Shown here in pieces: positions 34,380 through 44,706 of a stretch of 64,000 nt of DNA. Position 1 is the stretch's first letter. Every line of letters starts with the position of its first letter. Origin of the DNA: Allium sativum (lineage: Eukaryota; Streptophyta; Magnoliopsida; Asparagales; Amaryllidaceae). A program made the position numbers and the translations under genes. The notes under the pieces were generated by a model that worked only from the letters and a program-made list of their open reading frames with translations, had not been told where the DNA came from and did no database searches. The stretch covers positions 613,007,303-613,071,302 of the forward strand of contig CM060910.1 in assembly GCA_030737875.1 (NCBI GenBank). The letters run 5' to 3'.

Positions 34380-35959
34380 AGACATTAGATATATATATAT
34401 ATTGCGACTCCAGGATAGTTGTATGTCAAGTCTGGGAAGAATTTGCTGCTAAAGGACCTCGACTCAGTGCTTATCTCAAAAAGGTAAAGGAGTTATTGGA
34501 AGGCTTGGAGCATTATAGCATAACACACATTCCAAGAATGGAAAATCAGAAAGCAGATCGACTGGCGAAACTAGCAAGTTCTGATAACCCTAAAGAAACC
34601 GAAATGGTCCCGATCGAGGTATTGGAATCTCCAAGCTTCGATCTAATGGAAGCAGAGCTAGCCTTGGAAGTCGAACCAGAAAGAGAATCTTGGATGACAT
34701 CAATTAAGAATTTTCTCAAGGACGGAACCCTCCTATTAAAAAAGAGCGAAAGACGAGCTGTAATACGCAAGGCTACAAGATACGTGTTACAGGACAACGT
34801 CCTTTATCGTCAAGGGTTTTCAATGCCCCTATTACGGTGTATCGCACACGACGACATCAAACGTGTACTGCGAGAAGTGCATGAAGGTGAGTGTGGAGAT
34901 CACACTGGGGGTCAGACCCTGGCAAAGAAAATATTACGGTACGGATATTTCTGGCCTATAGTGAATAAAGACACGGCTGATTATTCACAACGCTACGATA
35001 GATGTCAAAGATATTCCAAAGTTCCCAGAGCGCCACCGACTCAGCTCAAGTCAATGGTAAGTCTGTGGCCATTTGCCATGTGGGGGGTTGACATTATTGG
35101 AGTGTTGCCTAATGCTATAGGAGGAGCTAAGTATGCGATCGTTGTCGTGGACTACTTCACAAAGTGAGTGGAAGATGAACCTCTAACAACCATCGCGGTA
35201 AGGAAAGTGATCAATTTTGTGGTGAGAAACATTATTTGTCGATTTGGGATACCGAAGACTATCATAACAGATAATGGGACGCAGTTTGACAACATCGAGT
35301 TCAGAAATTTTTGCCAGAAATACAAGATTGATAAACGATATACTACAGTAGCTCACCCACAATCAAATGGCCAGGTTGAAGCCATAAACAAAGTCATTAA
35401 ATCAATTTTGAAGAAGCGGTTGGAGTGGGCCAAAGCTAGATGGGTAGAGGAGTTGCCATTAGCTATGTGGGCCTACAGGACAACCTTTAAGACGGCTACC
35501 GGCCATACTCCCTTTTCACTTTCCTTTGGGTCAGAAGCAGTGATCCCGGTAGAATTAGAAGTCCCTTCACATCGAGTTGCGTACTATGACCCGATGACGA
35601 ATAAAGCACTCCTCTTAGAATCTCTTGATATGATTGAAGAAAAAAGAGATGAAGCCGACTTGCGTGCCTCAAGTCATCGACATCAAGTGGCACGCTATTA
35701 TAACCAAAAAGTTCGCTTTAAAACCTTTGAACCAGGAGACCTAGTACTGAAGCGAGTCTTCCCGTCGTCGACCCAACTGGGTCCGAAATGGGAAGGGCCA
35801 TTCACCATCCAATGGAAGCTTGATACAGGAGCATTCAAGCTAACGACCGTGGACGGTGAAGATACCCAGAGCTTGGAACGCTCAGCACCTACGGAGATAT
35901 CTGAGCTAAATACGAAATGTCATTTCTTTTGTTTTCATAAGCTATGTAAAAAGGCATGA
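34370..35959 (+). pseudogene. End of second RNase H and integrase of G
   Basis: Frame shifted relative to 30177-34379. It begins with the rest of the second RNase H (DSRIVV, then a KADRLAKLA segment). Integrase follows: N-terminal zinc-binding region at about 34860-35010, where one of the two expected Cys of the C-x2-C pair reads Tyr (YDRC), then the catalytic core with Asp 35090-35092, Asp 35270-35272 and Glu 35378-35380, giving DD35E. A TGA at 35165-35167 interrupts the core between the first two catalytic residues. The C-terminal part with the YYNQKVRFKTFEPGDLVL segment extends to 35958. It would insert element cDNA if intact. Confidence 0.87.
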
Positions 35960-36723
35960 CTTGCCTTAAAAAGTCGGTTTATGTGAACAAAGGACTATAA
36001 AGTGGATGTAGGCTACGACTTAGCCGAACCACTATAAAAATATCGTGTGTCATTTACTTTCATGCATTATTTATATCTTCAACTATTATTCTATTATGAC
36101 TGTGGAATACGAAATGTTAAATTAAAATTTGGAAAGTTGGAGATGATTTATATGCAGGAACAAACAAAATGACTATTTGTACGATAAGACATAGAAGAAT
36201 GCGAAGACGACATTCTTAACTCTAACTCTCAAGAATCGAGAGAGAGTATAAAGGACGGAAGACGACGTCCTCTGAGGTATGAAGGTGCACCCAAATGAGA
36301 GATCGCCTCAGCGAAAACTCTAACCTGGATATGAGACAGGAGAGTATAAAGATGCCAGAAAGAACAGGCATCAATGACGAAAGGAATATGGCCCCCGTCA
36401 GAGAATCGGGGACATTTGGACTTTTTAATATTATTTAATCTTGAGTAGTTTTTGCTCAGTTGTTCAAGATTGACTTGGGGCATACATGTGCACACATATT
36501 CCCCTCCACCATGACTTCATTACATAACTTTAGTATGACATACTTTTGTATTTTTATTTAAGTGCTGAACTAACGACTATCAGGCATTGCAGGAAATAAA
36601 TTATTTCTATTTACAAACGTGTGAGTTTGTACAAGGAAAACAAGCAAAAAAGAAGATGTGAGGGCCACACTCGCTGCAATAATTGCGGGCCAATTAAATG
36701 CTAAAATAAAACAAAGCACTTCA
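35960..36723 (+). other. Spacer between pol and the antisense gene of G
   Basis: No conserved protein seen. A segment at 36000-36055 is a diverged copy of the LTR motif at 29571-29626 (aagtgg, gccgaaccactataaa, cgtgtg). A small minus-strand frame (36229-36495) is not supported by any motif. The antisense gene ends at 36724. Confidence 0.6.
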
Positions 36724-39700
36724 TCACTTAGGCTTTGGAGTGGACTTGGATTTTTTAGAAGCCTTCTGAGCATCCTTCGCCTCTCTTTCAGCATCAGTTA
36801 AAATGCGCTTTGGCTTTTTCCTCCCTGTGACCGAAGTGCTAGAATCGGTTGATTTTTTCCCAGGAGTCGGAACACTGGAATCAAGAGAAGACTTTTTAGC
36901 AAGCTCTTCTGTAATAGACCTAGTTGAAAGCTTAACAACTAACCTTGATCCAGCATCCACCACTGCAAGAGGCTTAAGGCTTTTTGGGTCCAGGTCTTCA
37001 ACTTTAAGCTGCATACGTTTGTCTTGTTTGGCTTTCAATGCAGCCAAAGTGATGTCATCAGCCCTTTTTGACTCCCCAACTATAGCCACCTTAGGGTCTT
37101 CCTCATGTCCCTCGTTGCCACCATTGTCCTTCAAGGCGTCTATCATCTCGTCATCCTGAGGAGCATCATCCTTAGACAGATCAGCTCCCTCTCCTGAATC
37201 AATAGTGGCAGCCTTATCCTTTTCTCCTTGAGCCTTCTCCGCGGATTTTGCTCCAGTGGTGGTTTCCAGAGGCCCACCAACCTTCTCAGTCGGTTCAACA
37301 CCTACAGAATGAGAAGCAACAGTTATCAACTCAGGAGAAAATAAAGGGTCCTCCATCGATTGTCTGAATATGTGATGGAAAGTGGAGACGGCCTTGACGA
37401 ATTGAGGTGAAAAGGTAGAAATAACTTCCGATGATTTCTCAGCTGGAGTAACTGCCATCTCCGACGCTGTCTCGGGTATGGGGGGTAAAAGAGATGCCCG
37501 AGGGATCCCCGGGTTTTCGGGGTCATATCCCTCTACTTCATAATTTTCATCGGCAGTGGAAGAAGAACCAGCCTCAGAGAAATTCTTTTGTTTAGCCTTC
37601 CGCTTCTCTTCCTCCATAGTAGCAGCAATGAGGCGGCGTCCTTCAGCCAGGCGTGCTGGTTCATCATCTCTTAGATATTTTTCTATAAGCTTGTCCTCGT
37701 CGACGGAGTCTACCTTGAGTTCCTCTTTCTCCCATTCAACGATTTGACTCCATATGTGAACCAAGGTCGTCGGATAATCTTCAATCCAAGAGATGTTTCG
37801 GCGACGGATTATACGCGCAAAGAATTCGATCATTAATTCGCCGAAACCATGCACTTCCTCCTCGGCCTCTGACAGCTGCTTGCGGGTCTCTTTGGCGGAT
37901 TTAATAACACTTTCAACATTATCCTCCGCTAGGGCAACCCTATTCTCGGCCTCCATCAACTTGGAAGCCAAGTCAGCGTTACGCTTTTCCAATTCAGCAT
38001 TCTTCCTCGCTAACTCGGCCTTTTCTTGCTCAAGAGCAGTGTAAGCAAGTTGCATTTTGGCGTTATCCAATTTAGCATCTTCTGCTTGCTTTTTCAGCTC
38101 TAAGCGCTCTTGACTATGAGACTCGAGCAAGTCATGATAAAGTTTTTGTAGCTCCTCAAATTGCTGCTTGAAGTTGGTAGCATCCCGTTGAGCAACGGCA
38201 AGTTGGGCCTGTGTGTCCTCAAGATCTTTCCTCAAAATTTTCAAGGCTTTAGCGTCAGCTGCTACAGTATTTTTCATCGACTCAGTATCCGTAATTAGAG
38301 TTAAGATGATTCTGGAGAGGTTATGTGAATACTTGAACATCTCTGAATATTGTTTTTCAACTGCGTCAATCTTCGCTTTGGCTTCGTCTGCCCACCTTGA
38401 GGAAATAGGCTCGAGAGCGGGTAAGAAAGTTAGGTTTTCAAAGTAGTTTTCGGGGAATTGTTTCTCCAAATATGCCCGCTTAACTTTAGCTTCAACATCC
38501 AATGGTGGAGGTGCACGATATGTTAGCTCAGTATTCATATGATGAGTGGGCACGACGGCTGTATCACCCTTCCTAGGCCGCTTATCGGAAATCTTATGCT
38601 TGCCTCGCGAGTCGGTATCTTTCGGCGGGCTCCTTTCCCTACTGTGTTTTTCTTGAGGAGAGGTTTGATCTTTTGACTACGACATGTCTTTTCCTCGATG
38701 ACCTTGGTAGCTTTTGTATCGTTCTAGATCAGACCGAACGGGGGAGCGAGAGCATGAGGTTCTCAACCGATAAGAGTCGTGAGGCCTTCTATCCTCTCTA
38801 CCCCGGCCTTCGCGGCGATGATGCTCAACGTCAGAAGGGGCCCCAGTCATGTTGCGATGAATTTTCTTGATGTCATAATAAGGGCGAGACATTGTACCTG
38901 CGCAACAATGCAAATGGAATTCAGAATCGGTATTCTCATGAGAAATAAGTGCTGCGAAATGTGGTGCTATTGTGTTAAGTGCATCCAAAGTGGTGTTCCC
39001 TCCCGACAAACCCGAGTCTGAAGCCAGACTAGTGTGAGTGGGCTCTTTGGCCTTAGCGGGAGTGGTCTCTTCTGAAGAAGTGAAAACTAAAGGATTTGTA
39101 CCAAAATCCTCTGAAGTGTAGATAGTTTCAGGTAAGAGGAGATCTCCTAAACCCTGAAATGTAGGATCATCGGTACTAGGGGCATCTCCTTGGGAAGCAT
39201 CTATTGGAGATTCTTTGGAAGACGTCGACTTTTCAGGAGAGATAGCATCCTCAGGGACGATGTACCCTTCTCGGTGCTTTTTGGCCATGTTGGCCAGCTC
39301 GTCGTCTTGAGTTGAAGATGGAGAAGGTAAAGTTCGAAGTGGCATTGTGGGGGTTTTCGAGCTCTCGCCCGTTTCCGGAATTACGTCCACTGGGGGGATG
39401 TATACATATGGACCTGACTCGTGACCTATGCTACGGGTAATGGACAGCAACCCGTGAAGATGAAGATATTCATCCTTAAGGACTTCATCGATGGTTAGAA
39501 AATTTCGGTCGCCATTGAGGAGCCGGTGCATCCGATCAAAGTACACTTGACCCGATATTTGTTTTGGATTATCAACTGCAAACAAGAAGAAAATGGATTA
39601 ATGTGTTAGTTTGAACATTTAAAGTTGAGAATTAGGAAACCAATGCTTTACTTGATTTTGTCCATCTTCTGGCACATCCCAGTTGTAGCCTTATATAAAA

Positions 39701-40398
39701 CCATTCTAGCTTAGAATCACCAGCCTTGCTGCTGAAAGGTGCTGAAATAATTTTCCTTTTTGGGACTGATTCGAAGTAAGAAAAGGAAGGAGTTTCTCGA
39801 GTCCGATGCTTGAAATTATAAAAAAAGTGAACGTCGTCGAAAGTGAGCTCTGCACCTAAAATCTCTCGGTATGTTATATATAAGGTATATAAGTAAGCAT
39901 AGGAGTTGGGATGTAACTGCAAAGGGGCAATCCGCACCTGTCTCAGGAAGTCAACAACGAAAGGCGAAAACGGTGGAATAGCCCCAACGATACACATCAA
40001 GCGAGTAACTGCCATAAATCCTTCTGGGGGATTGTACGGACGGTCAGTTTTCGATGGCACCAAGGTATCCCTTTTCACTATCCCGTGCTTTAAGCGTATT
40101 CGAGCAAGGCTGTCGTTGTCAATCATCAATTCAACATAATCTTGAGGTGATTCCAATATGATGGCAGACTCAAATTCATCAGGAGCTCGATTATCTCCAA
40201 TCTCTCCTTCCTCTTCATAGCCCAGAGAAACTTCGCTGTCAGAAGGCGTTTCGCTGTTATGCGCCCCTACTTCATAATCTGAGCCCTCGTCGTCCCATTC
40301 AGGGTCTAAGAAGAAGATATCTCATCAATGGTAACTCTCTCAGAAGTTTCCACAACTTCCATCTTTTTTGCCAATCTAGAAGAACGTCTCTCGGCCAT
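36724..40398 (-). pseudogene. Antisense additional gene of G (two exons, putative gypsy-type transposon domain and coiled coil)
   Basis: Exon 1 runs 40398-39652 and exon 2 runs 39575-36724, joined across a 76-bp GT-AG intron (39651-39576). The total is about 1200 codons. Exon 1 starts with a basic MAERRSSRLAKK stretch, then an acidic region, then a domain resembling the plant 'putative gypsy type transposon' family (Pfam Transposase_28): HPNSYAYLYTLYITYREI and DVHFFYNF. Exon 2 has a Ser/Thr/Pro-rich middle, a long Ala/Glu/Lys coiled coil (about 38290-37800) and a Lys-rich nuclear-localisation-like end. Lesions: one 1-bp frameshift in exon 1 (40306-40320) and one in-frame TAG in exon 2 (38679-38677), so it is better preserved than gag-pol. 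Antisense genes here are known in Tat elements such as Grande; the function is unknown. Confidence 0.78.
39576..39651 (-). other. Intron of the antisense gene (76 bp)
   Basis: On the minus strand the donor is A|GTAAAGC at 39651 and the acceptor TTTGCAG|TTG ends at 39576, after a pyrimidine-rich stretch. Removing it joins the exon 1 frame to the exon 2 frame, which is the main support. Confidence 0.7.
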
Positions 40399-41910
40399 GA
40401 TCATTAGACTATTGAAGAAACAATGACAAGGATTAGAGTAAAGTTGGTCGTGTCCCCCGTGTGTGTATGTGAACTAAAGTGTGTGATACGTGCGACAAAG
40501 ATGTAAAAGTAGATACATGAAAGCACAATTTAAAGGTCCATGGAAGCAGTAATGTTCAGAACGGTTCTTGATATTTGTTTATGTTCGCAAGGCACTATCC
40601 TAACTATCCATTAAGTTGAAGATTATATTAAGAATTGGTTTAACCAGATAAGCAAGATCTTATATGCAGTCTTGGACTATTTTTCGGTTCGGTTCGGATA
40701 AACGCACTAGGGTCGGATCGGGGAGAAAGCCTTGTGCCAGCCTGGGACAAGAGTTGATGCCCAGTGACCAAAATTGGATCGGTTCGGAGGTGAGTACTTG
40801 GACGGTCCGGATCGGATTGAACAGCCATGCTACTCCCCTTTTTTTGTTCCACATTCTGATCCGGCCCGGTCAAGTGAATCTTGTTCTTCTCTTGGCTTGC
40901 AAGACCAACCCGAACCGGTCAGTTGAACTCCATTTTCATCTCTGTCTTGTCATCCGAACCGATCCCCTGCACTTCTCCTCCCCCTTTTTCCTCGTCTCTG
41001 TCTTGTGACCCGAACCGATCCCATGCACTTCTCCTCTCCCTTTTTTCCCTCCTCTTTGGGGTCATGCTCGATCCTATGTTGAAAGTCCCAACTGAAATCG
41101 AATACCGATGCCTTCAAATGCTCAACTAAGAATCTTAACCCCCTCCAATGTCGCCTCGAGTGAGATTTAACGCCAATAACGACGATGGCGGAGTGGAGGA
41201 GGTCATGGCGACGAAGTCCATTGAATACCTCGCTGGAATCGTTCAAGGAAACCGCGAATCTGAGCTAAAAGCAATTATAAAGAGAAGATTCAAGATTATA
41301 AAACTACCTATGTGTTGGATTCGGGGATTAAAACGAGAAGAATTTCAGAGTTTTTAAAATTCTAGGGTTTAGATGCAAATTTCGCTAGAGGAGGATAATA
41401 AAAAAAGGAAGAGGAAGAAGGAGACGAGGAGAGTACATATATGAAATCACAGTGACCACTCGTATTCCCAGTTTCCCTCAACCCGTTCGGACCGGAAGTC
41501 AAGCCCACAAAGGCCCTGTGGCCTGTTGATCCATGGGGAAGTTGGTCTGGTGTATCTGCTCGGATGTTCCACTGGAGGAAACCCATTCGGATCAGAATCC
41601 GAACCGAAAGAGGCTATATACACTGATTTGACACGCGGGGTGAATTTGAGGAAAAGTAAAGAAAAAGATTACCTGGAAGAATCACTGGACGATAAATAAA
41701 AGCTCTCAAAGTTGTTTGAAAATGAAGAAAGTAATTCATATGGATTATGGATATACATATATAGGCAGCAAAACCCACGATGTTATGAAGCGACACGGCG
41801 CTACAAGTAGATGGAAGTGATCATTCAACGGTTCTAATTCAAAGGATGTTTCCTAAACTGCTTCGAAGCACACTTTATCTCAGATAAGAGTGTACTTCGA
41901 GGGGCCAAAA
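40399..41910 (+). other. 3' non-coding region of G
   Basis: Upstream region of the antisense gene and 3' end of the sense element. Positions 40680-41025 and 41480-41615 are dense in CGGATCGG/CCGAACC repeats like those of the LTR and gag start. Positions 41148-41357 hold a 69-residue + strand frame of unknown nature. The region ends in the probable polypurine tract cgaggggccaaaa. Confidence 0.6.
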
Positions 41911-42733
41911 TGTTAGCCTACTTTGTGAACTAGGCTACATAAAGAGGAAACAACAAAAAAGTCATCAATCGGTTCGGATCGGAGGGAAGTAGCACAGGAA
42001 GTGAGTGGAGATCAGAGACGCAGAAATCGCATTGGATCGGATCGGCAATACATCAGCGTTATCAAAGGTTATCAAGTAACTTCATCGGATCGGATCGGAG
42101 AGATGCGTCAGCACATTAAACAACAAGTGGCCTCATCGGAACGGAGGAGTACACAAACAACGTCAAGGGATAGCATGCTGCCTCATCGGACCGGAGGACC
42201 CGATCTGAACCCCTCCATTTGAATCTGTAACCGTTCCTGCTCATATCTCCTGAAGACTCGGACAAGATCTGACCATTTCTCCCACGATCTCCTACTAAAT
42301 CAATGCGCTATAGCCATCTTGGAGCCTCTGAACCCGACTCTCAAGGGATGGATGCCACGCAGTTCCGAACCGGAGCCACTTCGAAGAGATTTTTCACCTA
42401 TAAATACACCATCTAGAGGCATTTGAAGGGATCTTTTGGCAAATTCTCAGTCCGTACTTCCTCCCTAGCCGAATTCTACAATCATATTCAGATCAAAGTC
42501 ATCTCTTAAAGTCCATTTTTGAGAGATTTGAGCGAGTTTATGCATTGTAATTGTGAAGTTGAGTGAGAATCATTGTTGTATTTGTATTCAAATCATCCAA
42601 TAAAAGAAAACAAAGTGGACGTAGGCTCGTTAACGCCGAACCACTATAAATCGTGTGTTCTTTACTGCTTTTTGATTCTATTTCATTGAAATCATAAATA
42701 GTTTGGGTGTTAGAACCAATTTTTGGTCTAACA
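41911..42733 (+). repeat. 3' LTR of G (823 bp)
   Basis: Copy of the 5' LTR, with TATAAATA at 42399-42406 and AATAAA at 42599-42604. A 5-bp unit of the GGATC repeat is missing relative to the 5' LTR. The purine-rich cgaggggccaaaa (41898-41910) directly before it is the likely polypurine tract. Confidence 0.93.
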
Positions 42734-42738
42734 TTTTA
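42734..42738. repeat. Target-site duplication of G, right (TTTTA)
   Basis: Second copy of TTTTA. D resumes after it. Confidence 0.93.
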
Positions 42739-44706
42739 TAAATCGTTTATAAATTTGTTTTAAAACGATTCTAACTTCATTTTCAATTTTAAATCAAAAA
42801 TCGAATATTCTATATCATTAATATATAAATGATAATATTTTCAAAATATCAGATTTTGAAATAATTTCCTTTTTGATATTCATTATAAAAATGAATAAAA
42901 TCGATATAAATATCGTTCGTGTCAAAATGGCGCATAACTAATCAACACGGCTCCATACATTTTAATATTTTCGTGTCCATCCAAAATCGGACTTCAAATT
43001 CACATTTTAATTCTTTACTGAATATTATCTCAAAATATTCGTTTAAATAATTTATTCAGCACATGAATATTCTATTCAACACATAAATATTTTTAATCCT
43101 TTTCTGAATATTGTCTTAGAATATTTGTTATTTTCCAAATTGGAATGAGACCCAATCAATTACCATATAATGTTATTTATATGGATTCCATACAACACAT
43201 GTATAAAATAACAGTGATAAACAATCAACCATCATCCAAAGTGCACTACACAACTGCATAAGCATTAAATATAAATAATTAACGCTTACAACAGTCTGTC
43301 AACCAATCGATTGACATGCATCTAAACAATTGGGATTAATGTACATCAAATATCATCCCAATACCCGTGTGGGGTTTCAATCAACACACATAGATTTTAT
43401 TTTAATACAACGCATATGTATATTTTATTTCACAACGCATATATATATATATATAATTTCACAACGCATATATATTTAATTTTCACAACGTATATATATA
43501 TAATTTTCACAATGCATATATATATATATCACAACGCATATATATATATATATATATTGTTCACATCTCATACATATATTTTATTCACATCTCATATATA
43601 TATATATATATATATTATTCACATCGCATATATATATTATATTCACATCGCATATATATATATTTTATTCACATCACATATATATATTATTCACATCGTG
43701 TATATATGTGTATATATATATATATCACTGTTTGAATTATAGATAGTTATTTATAATTTAATTTTAACCACCACAATAATATTAACATTATTTTTAATAC
43801 GTTAAGCATTTCAACATCACAAACAAAACACAATACAGTAAATTGGACAAGGGAGGTGAGATAACTAGCACCGTATACATTTGTGATAATTAAAAACTGA
43901 TAAAAATCAATACTGGCAGTTCATATATGCAGTTATAAAATAAATAACTGTACAAGAATTTCAGTGAGAAATTCTCACCTTGGGTTTCCACTCTGACAGT
44001 CCTTATTGGACGGTTTGGATTTGTTCCAACGCGTTGTGTTCTTCATCGTGTTTCCAACAAGATCTGTTTCACGCAGTTTATATTAAAAATCACATTTTTA
44101 ATAACGCTATTTACATTTTAAAAATCACATTTTTATATTGCTGCTATATATATATCACATTTTTATATTGCTATTATATATAAAAAAATCAAATTTTTAT
44201 ACCACTATTATATATAAAGATCATATTTTTATAACGCTACATATATAATATATATAAAGATCGTATTTTTATAACGCTACATATATAATAAAGATCATAT
44301 TTTTATAACACTGCATATATGAAAAGATCATATTTTTGTAATGCTACATATATATAAAAGATCATAATTATATAACGCCACATATATATATATATATAAG
44401 ATCATATTTTTATAACGCTACAAATATATAAAAGATCATATTTTTATATCACTATATATATAATAAAGATCATATTTTTATAACACTACATATATAATAA
44501 AGATCATATTTTTATAACGCTACATATATAATAAAGATCATATTTTATAACGCTACATATATATAAACGATCATATTTTTATATCGCTACGTATATAATA
44601 AAGATCATATTTTTATAGCACTACATATATATAAAAGATCATATTTTTATATCGCTATATATATAATAAAGATCATATTTTTATATCGCTATATATATAT
44701 ATATAT
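42739..44706 (-). repeat. Element D, giant LTR segment 2
   Basis: Continuation of D after G. On the minus strand it contains the accccacacgggtattggg phrase (43380-43330) matching B at 19867-19885, (AT)n and CGCATATATA arrays (43410-43725), and the splice-donor-like CCCAAGGTGAGAATTTC (GT at 43978-43977). Positions 44090-44706 are about fifteen copies of a 34-38-bp unit (aaagatcatatttttataac, then gctacatatataat). Confidence 0.75.
44090..44706 (-). repeat. 34-38-bp tandem array in D, cut by F
   Basis: About fifteen units of AAAGATCATATTTTTATAAC plus a CGCTACATATATA tail. The array resumes after F at 53435 and passes into a related 34-36-bp unit (gaaaaatcacatttttcttc plus taatgtaattcata) to about 53720. 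Confidence 0.85.

Larger units (their letters stand above)
28864..42733 (+). mobile_element. Element G: Ty3/gypsy Tat-lineage retrotransposon (13.9 kb, coding-defective)
   Basis: Complete element with an 828-bp 5' LTR (28864-29691), a 12.2-kb internal region and an 823-bp 3' LTR (41911-42733), flanked by TTTTA. By eye the LTRs differ at about 34 of 825 positions (4%), so this is an old insertion. Order on +: short leader, gag, protease, RT and RNase H, a second RNase H, integrase with a DD35E spacing. RT before integrase makes it Ty3/gypsy. The second RNase H domain, the 12-kb internal region and an antisense gene between pol and the 3' LTR are features described for the Tat group (Ogre, Retand, Grande). 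Coding capacity is broken by many nonsense codons. Confidence 0.93.

Noticed and set aside
36803..38446. Several plus-strand Ser/Leu-rich frames between 36803 and 38446
   Set aside because: Shadows of the antisense coiled-coil gene. Low-complexity Ser/Ala content mirrors its Glu/Lys/Ala codons.
43416..43742. 108-residue frame rich in Tyr and Ile
   Set aside because: Translation of TATATA/CACATA microsatellites in D.
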